Assembly (NCBI GenBank): GCA_964370855.1
Contig: CAYJMF010000007.1
Coordinates: forward strand, 1-64,000
Direction: 5' to 3'
DNA: 64,000 nucleotides
DNA from: JAKLKS01 sp964370855
GTDB taxonomy: Bacteria; Planctomycetota; JAJSAM01; JAKLKS01
A model generated the notes under the pieces. It did no database searches and had not been told where the DNA came from. It was given only the letters and a program-made list of their open reading frames with translations. The position numbers and the translations under genes were made by a program. Positions 25,253-34,868 of this stretch are shown here, in pieces. How positions within the stretch are numbered: the stretch's first letter is position 1; each line of letters starts with the position of its first letter.

Positions 25253-26395
25253 ATGCCGGAGTCCACCGTCATGCCGCCCCCCGTGGAGAGGTCTTCCCAG
25301 AGGCCGCCGGCGCCGTCAGGCCCGGGGACCGCCCGGCGGATCCGCGTGTTCGCTCCGACCTTCGCGGAGGACCGGTACTGCAACGCACAACAGGTCAACG
25401 CCCGGGAGATCCTCCGGAGGCTCGATCCGGAGCGGTTCCGGTGCACCCTCCTGTCCGACGGCTCCGGGCCCGTCTCGGCGATGTCCGGCCCCCACATGCG
25501 CGCCCGGCGGCTCCCGGCGCGGCGGCGGAGCCCGCGCATCCTCCACGAGCTGCTCTTCGGGGGGCACGATGTCGTCCTTTACCTCTCGTTGGGCCTTCCG
25601 GAGGCGGTCTTCCTCGAGACACGCCGGTGGACCGGTCTCCCTCGAACCAGTGTTCTCGGTTCCGTGGAGGGGGATGTCGCGCAGTTCGATGAAGTGCCGG
25701 CCCGGCTCCGCGCCCGGGCGGAGCGGGTGATCCGGAGGGCCGACCGGGTGTACCCGATCACGGAGTACGTCGCCCGGACGCTGGAGGCCCGTTTCGGGCG
25801 GACGGGGCCGGTCATCCCCGTGGGGGTGGACCGGGAGGACTTCTCTCCCTCGACCACGCCGAGGCGGCCGGGCCCCCTGCGCGTCCTCGCGGTCGGGACG
25901 GTGAAGGCCTGGAAGCGGCCGGAGTACTTCATCGAGGCCGGAAAGGCGCTGCCCGGGGCGGAGTTCACGTGGATCGGGGACGGGGATTCCATCGAGGCCT
26001 GCCGGCGGGACTGCCCACCGAACGTTAAGTTCCCAGGTGCGGCGGGCCGCGAAGATCTGGTCGGGATCCTCCGGGATCACGACCTCCTCCTCCACCCGAG
26101 CCGCATGGAGGGGCTGCCGAAGGTCCTCCTCGAGGCCATGGCCTGCGGGCTCCCGGTGATCGCCTTCGACGACTACGAGCCGCGCTTCATCGGGGAGGGG
26201 AAGGCGGGGTTCGTGGTGACCTCGGTGGAAGAGTTGCATCGGGCGCTCCGGGACCTGGCCGGGAACGAGGAACTGCGACGCGAGATGGGGCGGAACGCGA
26301 GGGCGGCCACGGCGCCGTTCTCCTGGGACCGGGTCGCGGGGCTCTGGCAGGCGGAGATCTTGTCCGTCGCCGCCCCTTCGGCGCGCGGGGAGTGA
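25253..26395 (+). CDS. Glycosyltransferase family 4
   Basis: A 380-aa GT-B glycosyltransferase. After a disordered N-terminus (about 25 residues) comes the acceptor domain (RIRVFAPTFAEDRYCNAQQVNAREILRRL), then the donor domain with VGVDREDFSP, RVLAVGTVKAWKRPEYFIEAG and the family's E-x7-E motif region HPSRMEGLPKVLLEAMACGLPVIAFD. Cytoplasmic; it adds one sugar to the lipid-linked repeat unit. ATG at 25253 starts two bases after the ptmE stop; its stop overlaps the next gene's GTG. Confidence 0.87.
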   Translation: MPESTVMPPPVERSSQRPPAPSGPGTARRIRVFAPTFAEDRYCNAQQVNAREILRRLDPERFRCTLLSDGSGPVSAMSGPHMRARRLPARRRSPRILHELLFGGHDVVLYLSLGLPEAVFLETRRWTGLPRTSVLGSVEGDVAQFDEVPARLRARAERVIRRADRVYPITEYVARTLEARFGRTGPVIPVGVDREDFSPSTTPRRPGPLRVLAVGTVKAWKRPEYFIEAGKALPGAEFTWIGDGDSIEACRRDCPPNVKFPGAAGREDLVGILRDHDLLLHPSRMEGLPKVLLEAMACGLPVIAFDDYEPRFIGEGKAGFVVTSVEELHRALRDLAGNEELRREMGRNARAATAPFSWDRVAGLWQAEILSVAAPSARGE

Positions 26396-27408
26396 AGGGT
26401 TCCTTGGGAGGCTCCACCGGGGAGAAGGCCGCGGGAGCCTGCTACGCCTACCCGCTCCTCGGGGGGATGGACTTCCCGGGGATGCGGATCGGCGGGCCGG
26501 GCCTCGGAAACCTGCTCCTGCCCTGGGCCCGCTGCCAGGTGGCGGCGGAGCGTCACGGGTGGACCCGTATCGCGCCCACCTGGCCGCAGGTGAAGGCCGG
26601 GCCGATCCTCCGGGGCGAGACGGACTGGCGGACCTACGTGGGGCTGTTCCGGACGGCACCCGGCGAGGTCGCGGGTCTTCGGAAGTTCCTCCTCCTCCGG
26701 GGGGGGCGGCGGGTTGCGGAGTCGGCGGCGGGGGACGGCCGGGTTCCGGAGGGCGGGCGGGTCGTGGTCTTCGAGGGGCTGGAGGGGGGGTTCGGCCCCC
26801 TCCTCGGGAAGGAAGCGCTGGTGAGGAAGCGGCTGCTCGGGGTCGTGCGGGAGCGCCACCTTCGGGGGTGGCGGACGGTGCCCCGGCGATCCGTGGCCCT
26901 GCACGTGCGGCTTGGGGACTTCGTGGAGGCGTCCGCGGAAGGACCGGCGAAGGGGGCGTGGAACACGCGCACGTCCATGGACTGGTACGTCGGGGTCCTC
27001 CGGAGGATCCAGGAGGCGGTCCCGGCGGACTGGCCAGTCCTCCTCTACTCCGACGGGAGGGACGGGGAGCTCGCCCCGCTGCTCGCGATGCCGCGGGTGG
27101 CGCGGGCGGGATTCGGGTCCAGCATCGCGGACATCCTGGGCCTCGCCCGATCGGGGATTCTTGTCGCGTCGGGGTCCACCTTCAGCATGTGGGGGTCCTA
27201 CCTCGGGTCGGGGGCGACGATCTGGCCGGAGGGGCAGATGCGGTGGAGGTTCCGCGCGGGAGGGCCGGACTCCGAGGCGGAGGTGGATGATCCCGCGGAA
27301 CTGGAAGCCTCATGGGTGCGCAGGGCGGTGGATGCCGTGACGATCGAGTTTAATAAGGGAGCAACATCCCGGGATCTTCCCACAGGGCATGGATCGAAGC
27401 ACGGTTGA
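26392..27408 (+). CDS. GT11-like (fucosyltransferase-type) protein
   Basis: A 338-aa protein resembling inverting GT11 alpha-1,2-fucosyltransferases. The GDP-fucose motif region LHVRLGDF (family HxRRGDY) is near residue 170, a WY segment follows (MDWYVGVLRRIQ), and the C-terminal donor motif reads VASGSTFSMWGSYLG. The N-terminus (MDFPGMRIGGPGLGNLLLPWARC) contains the GLGN/GNQ-like motif. gmd and fcl for GDP-L-fucose are in the same locus (41646 and 46314), which supports the call. The GTG start overlaps the previous stop. Its last codons enter a low-GC tract. Confidence 0.6.
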   Translation: MKGSLGGSTGEKAAGACYAYPLLGGMDFPGMRIGGPGLGNLLLPWARCQVAAERHGWTRIAPTWPQVKAGPILRGETDWRTYVGLFRTAPGEVAGLRKFLLLRGGRRVAESAAGDGRVPEGGRVVVFEGLEGGFGPLLGKEALVRKRLLGVVRERHLRGWRTVPRRSVALHVRLGDFVEASAEGPAKGAWNTRTSMDWYVGVLRRIQEAVPADWPVLLYSDGRDGELAPLLAMPRVARAGFGSSIADILGLARSGILVASGSTFSMWGSYLGSGATIWPEGQMRWRFRAGGPDSEAEVDDPAELEASWVRRAVDAVTIEFNKGATSRDLPTGHGSKHG

Positions 27409-27541
27409 TCGTCCCATGGAGCGAAACCGAATGCCATTTGACGACCATCAGTTAGGTCCATCATGCCGAGCCACGGGATCAGGCGGACTCGAGCAGTTGC
27501 GGTCAATCGGCCTGCCAGACTCGACCGAGGCGCGGGTCTAG

Positions 27542-28888
27542 GTGAGGTACCCTGGAGCGCAATCGGGATCATCGAACCCGGGCAGCCGGCTGAGATTGGC
27601 GATTTTGGTTCTCGCGGCAGGGGCAAGCGGCCTCCTGTTCTTCATCGCGACTCCAAAGCCCATTAAAGCCCTTCTCGAGAGCCTCCGTTTCGTTCTGCTG
27701 GGGGTCGTGCCTTTGGCCTGCTACAGCTCATGGAGGAGGAATAGAACGCTTGTGGAAGGCTTGGTGGTGACCGGGTGGCTGGCAGTGTTCGCCTCCTACG
27801 CACTCGCCTCCGCGATGTGGTCAGTATCAGCGGAGTATTCCTTTGCAAAAGCAGGAGCGTTGGTTCTGCTCTTGCTGGCAAGCGTGCCTGCTGCGGGTAT
27901 CGTGATTTCGGAGTCATTCCACAAGTGGTCAAGGGCATGTGCATGGGGTCTCCTTTTCACCGTCGGGGCCTCCGCCCTTTCCCTCCTTGGTCTCCTTCCT
28001 GGTGGAATGGATGGGGACCTTTTCCGTGGTGCCATCGGCAATTCGAACGACCTCGCCTCCTTGGTGGGAATACTTATTCCGTTCGGAATCTCCGAATGGA
28101 ATCGCAAATGGCTTCCCCACATCAAACGGAGTCTTGCCTGGCGGATGGCATGCGGATCCTCCGTGTTTGCCGGTTCGGTTTTCATTTTCATGAGCCGAAG
28201 CCGAGCGGGGATCTTGTCATTCGCAGTTTCAGTGGTTGTCATGGGTGCCTGTCGACTCATTCCAAGGCGCTGGAGCGTTGGAGTGGTCTTGGTCGGAGCC
28301 GTCCTGTTCGCCGCGTTCCCCGATGCAATGATGGGATGGGGAAAGGAACTGGCCTACAAGAAGGGCGGTGCCATGCTGGACAGCCGGGTGGGTACGTTGG
28401 AAAGCGCCGCCGCCGGGTTCGGGAGGAATCCGATCCTCGGGAATGGCTTCGGTGCTGCGGTTGGCGAGTCAGCCCGGTTCTCCATTGGTGATGACTTCTC
28501 AACACCCAAGGGGATGAGTCGGGAGAAGACGATGTTCATCCTGGGTTGCCTCGAGGAGCTGGGAATCGTAGGCCTGGTTCTTCTTTCGGTGCCACTGTTC
28601 GTAATAGTGATCCCGCCGGTCAGGCAGGCACTAAAGGGAGGTCTAAGCAGTACCCGGGCCGTTGCCCTTTCGGTCGTTGTCTTCGGCCTGGTCAATGCGA
28701 ACGGCGAGGCTTGGCTCTTGGCTCCCGGTAACGTGCTTGCGGTGGTTTGGTGGTTCATGGCCGGCTTCCTTGCGGTGACCAACGTGGATTACGCGACGTC
28801 TCTAACCCGAGGTGGCACGGCTCTGGCCTCGTTTCGTGATGGACCATCGGCGGGTTCGTCAATCCCGGCCACCCTCAGTTCGCAATGA
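27542..28888 (+). CDS. O-antigen polymerase/ligase-like membrane protein (second copy)
   Basis: A 448-aa polytopic membrane protein of the Wzy/WaaL superfamily, with about eleven hydrophobic segments and a long loop between MMGWGKELAYKKGGAML and ELGIVGLVLLSVPLFVIV. The GNSNDLASLVGILIPF segment and SRSRAGILSF are characteristic of O-antigen ligase-family proteins. It is lower in GC than the Wzy-like gene at 6725, and probably the strain-specific polymerase. Starts with GTG; 133 bp of unassigned sequence separate it from the GT11-like gene. Confidence 0.8.
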   Translation: MRYPGAQSGSSNPGSRLRLAILVLAAGASGLLFFIATPKPIKALLESLRFVLLGVVPLACYSSWRRNRTLVEGLVVTGWLAVFASYALASAMWSVSAEYSFAKAGALVLLLLASVPAAGIVISESFHKWSRACAWGLLFTVGASALSLLGLLPGGMDGDLFRGAIGNSNDLASLVGILIPFGISEWNRKWLPHIKRSLAWRMACGSSVFAGSVFIFMSRSRAGILSFAVSVVVMGACRLIPRRWSVGVVLVGAVLFAAFPDAMMGWGKELAYKKGGAMLDSRVGTLESAAAGFGRNPILGNGFGAAVGESARFSIGDDFSTPKGMSREKTMFILGCLEELGIVGLVLLSVPLFVIVIPPVRQALKGGLSSTRAVALSVVVFGLVNANGEAWLLAPGNVLAVVWWFMAGFLAVTNVDYATSLTRGGTALASFRDGPSAGSSIPATLSSQ

Positions 28889-29994
28889 CGGCAGGAATAC
28901 CTTCCGTCGACTTCGTCTTCGTCTCGTTCGCGCCAAGCCCGCACCTTGTTCCTCTCATGAACCGCCTTCGCACCGGCGGTGTCGGGCGATGGGGCGTCGT
29001 ATTCCTTCGGTCCAGGTACGAAGGCCGCGATTGGGACCCAGGGGCGGTCGTCGAGGGTGCGGAATTCCTCGGAGGAGTTGCTGGCGGAGGAGCCGGGAGA
29101 GAGTGGATCAATCTCGAGAGGAAGATTCGGCTGGATTTGCGTCCAAGGGCCGTGGTTCTAGATCTATCGTGGTCGTCCCTGGGGACGCACTGGATCGCGA
29201 ACAGGCTCAAGTCGATCGGGATTCGAGTCGCGTTGTTCTGCGAGGCTCCATCAAGGATGACCCGTGGAATCAAGGGGGCGCTCAGAGACGTTATCATCAG
29301 GCGGTTTCTGTCCCGTCTGGACGGGCTGGTATGCGTAACGCGGGAGACCGCCTGCATTCTGAGATCCGATTTCGGGTTCACAAAGAGCTCAATAGTCGTT
29401 CCCTACGTACTTGATCTCGGTGAGTTCTTCGGAGTGCCATTGATTGACCCTTCTCCAGATCGCTTTGTTGTGGGTTTCCTGGGGACTATTGATGACAGGA
29501 AGGGTCTGGACCTGCTTCTCGATGGAGTCGGAGAGGGAGCGGATGACCTGAGAGTGCTGGTGGGGGGGGATGGGCCTCGCCTCGGGAGGGAGAAGAAGAG
29601 GGCGGGTGGGTCGTCAGGAGTGAGATTCCTCGGGCGAGTGCCATTCAGTGATCGCGTTGGGTTCTATAGGCAATGCGATGTTGTAGCCGTCCCTTCGCGG
29701 TGGGACGGATTCGGAACCACAGTTGTCGAGGGGATGGCCTGTGCCCGTCCTGTTCTGGCCAACCGACTTGCTATGGCAGGGGCAGAGTACATCGATAGTG
29801 GAGTGAATGGGTGGGTCGTCGATTGTCCGGATGTCCCATCCTGGAGGGCAGCGATTGACGTGGTCAGGGGGAACAAGTCGAGGCTCCGGGGAATGGGAAT
29901 TTCGGCCAGGGAGAAGATCCGCAGAGCTTACGATGAGATCGACCATGGGATCGAGCTGTCAAAGTGGATGGAGACACTGTGCAAGGGGGGATGA
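28885..29994 (+). CDS. Glycosyltransferase family 4
   Basis: A 369-aa GT-B enzyme in the low-GC tract. Acceptor domain: VDFVFVSFAPSPHLVPLMNRLR and LDGLVCVTRETACILRSDFG. Donor domain: VGFLGTIDDRKGLDLLLDGV, VLVGGDGP, then SRWDGFGTTVVEGMACARPVLAN with the conserved E-x7-E. ATG overlaps the polymerase stop (ATGA), so the two are probably translated together. Acceptor and sugar unknown. Confidence 0.85.
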   Translation: MTAGIPSVDFVFVSFAPSPHLVPLMNRLRTGGVGRWGVVFLRSRYEGRDWDPGAVVEGAEFLGGVAGGGAGREWINLERKIRLDLRPRAVVLDLSWSSLGTHWIANRLKSIGIRVALFCEAPSRMTRGIKGALRDVIIRRFLSRLDGLVCVTRETACILRSDFGFTKSSIVVPYVLDLGEFFGVPLIDPSPDRFVVGFLGTIDDRKGLDLLLDGVGEGADDLRVLVGGDGPRLGREKKRAGGSSGVRFLGRVPFSDRVGFYRQCDVVAVPSRWDGFGTTVVEGMACARPVLANRLAMAGAEYIDSGVNGWVVDCPDVPSWRAAIDVVRGNKSRLRGMGISAREKIRRAYDEIDHGIELSKWMETLCKGG

Positions 29995-30264
29995 GTGGCT
30001 CACAACCACGAGGCCAGAAGTCGCGATTGGATCGGAGCGGCCTAAGTGAGACGAAGAGAAGCCGCTCTGGACAAATCCGCCCGGAAAGTTGGAGGTGAGA
30101 AGCTGTGCCGTTTACTCAAGTCTCTGCTTGGGGCGAGTCGCTGGTGAGCTGCAATAGGTGAGCCGAATCACCATTCGCGGCGCCGTAATTGCGGATGCCT
30201 TCAGCCGAGGTGCATCGACAATTGGACCAACCCAGAGACTGAGGCCCTTCTATCATCGTCATGG

Positions 30265-31374
30265 GTGGACCTCATCGTCTTGACTACATCAAACCGCTTG
30301 CGGATTCGCATGATCACCACCGAGTTCCACGCCGGTTCGGGGGGCCCATCCACCGTCATCAGGGATCTCGTTCGTGCCCTCATTCAAAAGGGGGTGGATG
30401 TGACACTCGAGATTCCAGGTGGGGGAGACTTCGCGGAAGGCCTCCCGCGAGTCGACTCCGACAATGGCCGCGCCATGGCGAAGTACCTTTCAGCGTCCAG
30501 GGCACGGGGGGGGCGGGAGATCCTGCATTCGCACGGTGTCTGGGAACCACGAATACTCTGGACGGTACAACGGACCAGGCCTCCAGGCTCCCCGTGGGTT
30601 TTGTCTCCACATGGTGCAATCGCCGTTCTCATGAACAGGCCTCGATACCGTGGCCGCCTTCTCCTTGCGAGGATGGTCATGGCGCCCCTTCTGAGGAGGG
30701 CCGATGTTCTTCTGTGCAACACCGAATTCGAGGCTGATGCAACCCGTCGAGTGGTCTCGCATCCAAACGTCCGGGTGCTTCCATGGGGGGTTCGCCTGGG
30801 CGATACCATTGCCACGCAACCCTCTTCCAGTTTTCCTCCAGTGGTCGGATTTCTCGGCAGGCTTCATCCTATCAAGCGCGTGGAGATGCTCTTGGATGCC
30901 GTGTCGCTGCTTAGGAAACAGGGCATTCCGTTGCGCGTCGCCATCGGGGGGGCCGGAGAGTCAGAGTACGTTTCATTTCTTCGAAAACATGCCGATGCAA
31001 TTGGGATTGGTGATTGCGTGCGATGGGAGGGATGGATTCCCGAAGAAGGGCGATGTGGATTCCTGAAAGGCCTCTCCGCCTTGGCTCTCGTTTCAGAGTG
31101 CGAGAATTTCGGCTGCGTCGTCAGTGAAGCAATGCTGGCGGGTGTGCCAGTTGTCGTCACCGTGTCTTGTCCTTGGCCGGTCCTCCGGCAGGAGGACCTC
31201 GGAGCGTGGGTGGCATGCACCCCGGAGGCGGTGGCCGAAGCCCTGCGGCATTTGCTGGAGAACCCAGTCCAAACCCGGGTGCGTGCAGCGCGCGCCCGCG
31301 CCTGGGCTGAGCGGGAACTCTCGTGGGATGGCGTTTCGGCGCGGTACCTGGAGATTCTGGATGCGATTGGATAG
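30265..31374 (+). CDS. Glycosyltransferase family 4
   Basis: A 369-aa GT-B enzyme. ITTEFHAGSGGPSTVIRDLVRALIQKG forms the first Rossmann unit; the donor half has VGFLGRLHPIKRVEMLLDAV, VRWEGWIPEEGRCGFLKGLSALALVSECENFGCVVSEAMLAGVPVVVT. Start uncertain: GTG 30265 gives eleven extra residues; TTG 30298 (MRIRMITTEF) or ATG 30310 fit the family start better. The 270 bp before it (29995-30264) hold no recognisable gene, so it may have its own promoter. Low-GC tract. Confidence 0.83.
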   Translation: MDLIVLTTSNRLRIRMITTEFHAGSGGPSTVIRDLVRALIQKGVDVTLEIPGGGDFAEGLPRVDSDNGRAMAKYLSASRARGGREILHSHGVWEPRILWTVQRTRPPGSPWVLSPHGAIAVLMNRPRYRGRLLLARMVMAPLLRRADVLLCNTEFEADATRRVVSHPNVRVLPWGVRLGDTIATQPSSSFPPVVGFLGRLHPIKRVEMLLDAVSLLRKQGIPLRVAIGGAGESEYVSFLRKHADAIGIGDCVRWEGWIPEEGRCGFLKGLSALALVSECENFGCVVSEAMLAGVPVVVTVSCPWPVLRQEDLGAWVACTPEAVAEALRHLLENPVQTRVRAARARAWAERELSWDGVSARYLEILDAIG

Positions 31375-31541
31375 GGGGGAAGTTGGAATCGACTGTCATC
31401 GTCTGTGGTACCAGGAAGTGGAGCCTTTCGACCATCCGAACGAGCATGTTCGTACCGGGATCGGGAGGTTCCAGCGGCATGGGAGACCTTGGCACACGGC
31501 GAAGAGTCATACGGTTTGCAGGCCTTTGGTGAGGTGCCACG

Positions 31542-32369
31542 ATGAAGACTCCGCAGGCTACGAATAACGGCGGTGCAGCACCCACGGGGAGGGGGTTAGT
31601 GACGGTGACTCCGGTGATTCTAACGCTTGATGAAGAACCGAACATTGGGCGTACATTGGAGTCGCTTCGATGGGCACGGCGGGTGGTCCTCGTGGACTCT
31701 GGTTCTACGGATAGAACGAGGGAGATTGCGAGTACCTTTCCGAATACAGCGTGGTTCGCGAGGCCTTGGTCTGGATTTGGAGACCAATGGAGGTTCGGGC
31801 TCAAGGAAACGGGCATAGACACGGAATTCGCGTTGGCCCTGGATGCGGACATGTCTGTCGAGCCGGATTTCATTGACGAGATGATGGAGCAATTCGATGC
31901 TACCCGCTACGAAGGAGGAGTTGTTTCATTTGAGTACCGGTACGAGGGGCGGGCACTCTTCGGCTCTGTCTATCCGGAACAGCTCCGCCTAGTGCGGTGC
32001 TCCACGGTTCGCTCCGGGGAGCGGGGACATGCTCATTTGCTTGAAGTTCCTGGTCCCGTCTATCGGTTTCGAAATCGTGTCGTTCATGACGACCGGAAAC
32101 CCTTGGAGCGCTGGGTTCGGGAGCAGTTGAGGTATGCGGCGCAAGAGGCGCACCGCTTTGACTCTGGAGAGGCGCGGGGGGTGAAGGCTCTCCTTCGCCG
32201 GGCAGGTGTAATGCCGGTTGTGATGGGTGCCTATGGCTACCTGCGGGCAGGCGGGCCATTCGGCGGAGCAGCCTCTCTCCGGTATGCGACGGAGAGGGCG
32301 ATCTTCGAGGGGCTTCTTAGTGTGAATCTGTTGAATCGTTGCCTTCGTGACGAAATGGGACCGCGCTGA
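31542..32369 (+). CDS. Glycosyltransferase family 2 (WaaE/KdtX-like)
   Basis: A 275-aa inverting GT-A enzyme of the group that includes WaaE/KdtX. Visible motifs: VILTLDEEPNIGRTLESLRWARRVVLVDSGSTDRT, WSGFGDQWRFGLKETG and the metal-binding DADMSVEPDF. C-terminal basic part (LERWVREQLRYAAQEAHRF) matches the family. ATG 31542 has GAGGTG upstream. Preceded by 167 bp without a clear gene. Low-GC tract. Confidence 0.83.
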   Translation: MKTPQATNNGGAAPTGRGLVTVTPVILTLDEEPNIGRTLESLRWARRVVLVDSGSTDRTREIASTFPNTAWFARPWSGFGDQWRFGLKETGIDTEFALALDADMSVEPDFIDEMMEQFDATRYEGGVVSFEYRYEGRALFGSVYPEQLRLVRCSTVRSGERGHAHLLEVPGPVYRFRNRVVHDDRKPLERWVREQLRYAAQEAHRFDSGEARGVKALLRRAGVMPVVMGAYGYLRAGGPFGGAASLRYATERAIFEGLLSVNLLNRCLRDEMGPR

Positions 32370-32438
32370 AATGAAACTGCTCATGTTCCGGAGCGTGCGT
32401 CGAGCCCTTCATTATCTAACGAGCGACTGGGAAGCGGA

Positions 32439-34868
32439 TTGTACTCTGCGAAGGCACGGAGGCGGCGGGGGTGGAAGCGTGGTGTCAGCGGTGGGCATTC
32501 GGTAATGGCAGTGGATGTCGCGGATGAAGGGAGTTCTCCCCGACAGATCCGTGCTGTAAGCACCGAACGGCGGGGACGAGGCGTTGACTACGGAGATTCT
32601 CGGAGGATCATCGTGGCGACCACTTGGTGGCCCACGCGCCGTTCCGACTTCCATATGTCCTTTATCCGTGACCAGGCGCTTGCACTTCGACGAATCGGAG
32701 TCAACGTGCGAGTGGTCGTTATCCGCAGAGTACGCCCCAGTGGTTTCAGGAGGTCCGAGTCCATCGCGCCTCTGGAGGAGGGTGTCACCCCGTCTGTCGT
32801 TCGCGGGCTGGCAATTCCCGAGCGATGGGCATTCAGGCTAGCCGTTTACCAGTACCGTCGTCTCTTGAGGAAGGCGCTCCGTTCAGATCGAGTCAATGAT
32901 GCTGGTCAAGTCCTCGTAGTGCACTCTCAAACCATGGCGGAACCTGCAATTGCTGTTGGTCTCGAGGCAGGTCTGCCGGTTGTGGTTGTATCCCACGGCG
33001 AGGAGCCGGAATCCCCGAGATACCGGTCGGACAACCGGAAGAGGCGCTACCGGGAATCTTTGGAGCGGGCGAACCGGGTCATTGCCGTAGGCCCGCGTCT
33101 GGCGGGTGTTCTCCGCGCCGAGGCCCCTGGAGCCGACGTACGAGTCGTGCTGAACGGTTTTGATTCTGCCCTCGTGGAACGTGTTCTGGCAGAGACTCCA
33201 ACACGATCGGCCCCCCCGCGCATCGTCAGCGTCGCCAACCTCGTCCCCGGCAAGGGGATTCACCTCGTGCTGGAGGCCCTCGGCCGCCGGCGTGCCGCCG
33301 GGCGGCCGGCGGTCCGTTACGACGTCGTCGGCGACGGGCCGGAGCGGGGGGCCCTCGAGGAGGCCGCCCGGAACCACGGCCTCTCCGACGATGTCCGATT
33401 CCTGGGCTTCCTCGACCGGGAGGCGACCTTCCGCGCCGTCGCCGGCGCGCGGGCCTTCGTCCTCCCCAGCGCCCCGGAGGCCTGCGGCATCGTCTACCTC
33501 GAGGCCATGGGGCTCGGCGTCGTCCCCGTGGCCGCCCGGGGGCAGGGGCCCGACGCCTTCCTCCGGGACGGGGAGAACGGACTCCTCGTGGAGCGGTCCG
33601 TCGAGGGGGTGGCAGGCGCCCTCGACCTCCTCCTCGCCGACGGGGAGGGGCCCCGCCGCATGGCCGAGGCGGCCCGCCGCGACGCCCGCGCCCACACCTG
33701 GGAGCGGGCCGCGGAGCGGTTCCTCGATGCGATCTCCGATCCCCCCCTCGCGCCGCGGACCCGGCCCCTCTGGCTCTCGGTCTACAACGAACCCACCCCC
33801 TACGTCGCGGCCAAGCTCGACGCCGTGGAGCGGGCCGGCGTCCCGCTCCGCCGCGCCTGGCTCGGCGCCGGCGCCTCCCAGGCGTGGGGCAGCGACGCCC
33901 CGTATGCGGAGGAGGATCTGGTCGCCGGCCTCACCCGGTGGGGGAGCCTGGTGATGGACGTCCTCGGGCGCCGCTACGACGGCGTCCACCTCGGAGGTTG
34001 GGGCGGGGACAGGAAGACCCTCTCGCTCCTCCTGGCCGCGAGGGTGGCCGGCGTCCCCCTGACCGTGGAGACGGACACCCACCGGAGCCCCTCGCGGGGA
34101 TTGAAGGGGTTTCTCCGCCGCTCCTTCCTCCGGTTCCTCGACGGGGGGGTGCGGGCCTGGCTTCCCGGCGGGAGCCCCCAGGCCCGCCACCTCCGCGAGG
34201 CCTTCGGCCCGCGGGCCCCGGTGGTGGTGGAGCGGATGACCACGGCCACGCCGCTCCTCCTCTCGGAGCGGGACCGGCTCGGCCCCGGGGCGGGGGCGCG
34301 GTGGCGGGAGGAGAGGGGGATCGGGAAGGAGGAGGCGCTCGTCCTCTTCGTGGGGAGGCTCGCCCCGGAGAAGGGGCTCGACGACCTCGCCGTGGCCGTC
34401 CAGCGGTTGTCCGCCGGCGGGCGGAAGGTGCGCCTCGTGCTGGCCGGCCCCGGCGACCCCGCCGCGGTGCTCCCCGCGACGTTCCCGGCGGGGCTCCTCG
34501 CGGCGACGGGGCGCCTCCCGTGGAAGGGGCTGGTGCCCCTCTACCTCGCCGCCGACGTCCTCGCCCTCCCGAGCCGCGTGGAGCCCTGGGGCCTCGTGGT
34601 GAACGAGGCGCTGCTCCTCGGCTGTCCCGTGGTCGTGACCGAAGCCGTCGGCGCCGCGGAGGATCTCGTCCGGGATCCCGGAGCCGGTCTGGTGGTGCCC
34701 GCGGGGGATGCATCCTCCCTGGCCGCGGCTCTCGCGCAGATCCTCGACGCCGGGGGGCGGAACTCTCCCTTCGCGGAGAAGGGGCGGAAGGTCATGGAGG
34801 GGTGGACCACGGAGGGCGCGGGGCGGCGCGTGGCCGAGATCCTCCTCGGGGAGGAGCGCCCCGCGTGA
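32439..34868 (+). CDS. Tandem double glycosyltransferase (two GT-B domains)
   Basis: An 809-aa protein containing two complete GT4-like modules. Module 1 (about 55-440): IVATTWWPTRRSDFHMSFIRDQALALRR, VVVSHGEEPES, VSVANLVPGKGIHLVLEALG, VLPSAPEACGIVYLEAMGLGVVPVA. Module 2 (about 445-809): WLSVYNEPTPYVAAKLDAVERAGVPL, VLFVGRLAPEKGLDDLAVAVQ, LPSRVEPWGLVVNEALLLGCPVVVTEAVGA. It could add two sugars in turn. The first ~255 codons are low in GC; from about 33205 on, the gene is as GC-rich as the locus backbone, so its acceptor half looks exchanged by recombination. The exact start is unsure (GTG 32589 or later would remove an unusual basic N-terminus). Confidence 0.83.
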   Translation: MYSAKARRRRGWKRGVSGGHSVMAVDVADEGSSPRQIRAVSTERRGRGVDYGDSRRIIVATTWWPTRRSDFHMSFIRDQALALRRIGVNVRVVVIRRVRPSGFRRSESIAPLEEGVTPSVVRGLAIPERWAFRLAVYQYRRLLRKALRSDRVNDAGQVLVVHSQTMAEPAIAVGLEAGLPVVVVSHGEEPESPRYRSDNRKRRYRESLERANRVIAVGPRLAGVLRAEAPGADVRVVLNGFDSALVERVLAETPTRSAPPRIVSVANLVPGKGIHLVLEALGRRRAAGRPAVRYDVVGDGPERGALEEAARNHGLSDDVRFLGFLDREATFRAVAGARAFVLPSAPEACGIVYLEAMGLGVVPVAARGQGPDAFLRDGENGLLVERSVEGVAGALDLLLADGEGPRRMAEAARRDARAHTWERAAERFLDAISDPPLAPRTRPLWLSVYNEPTPYVAAKLDAVERAGVPLRRAWLGAGASQAWGSDAPYAEEDLVAGLTRWGSLVMDVLGRRYDGVHLGGWGGDRKTLSLLLAARVAGVPLTVETDTHRSPSRGLKGFLRRSFLRFLDGGVRAWLPGGSPQARHLREAFGPRAPVVVERMTTATPLLLSERDRLGPGAGARWREERGIGKEEALVLFVGRLAPEKGLDDLAVAVQRLSAGGRKVRLVLAGPGDPAAVLPATFPAGLLAATGRLPWKGLVPLYLAADVLALPSRVEPWGLVVNEALLLGCPVVVTEAVGAAEDLVRDPGAGLVVPAGDASSLAAALAQILDAGGRNSPFAEKGRKVMEGWTTEGAGRRVAEILLGEERPA

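Noticed and set aside
29995..30264. Possible gene or RNA in the 270-bp space between two glycosyltransferases.
   Set aside because: No open frame with a start and ribosome site and no strong structure was found; it may hold a promoter.
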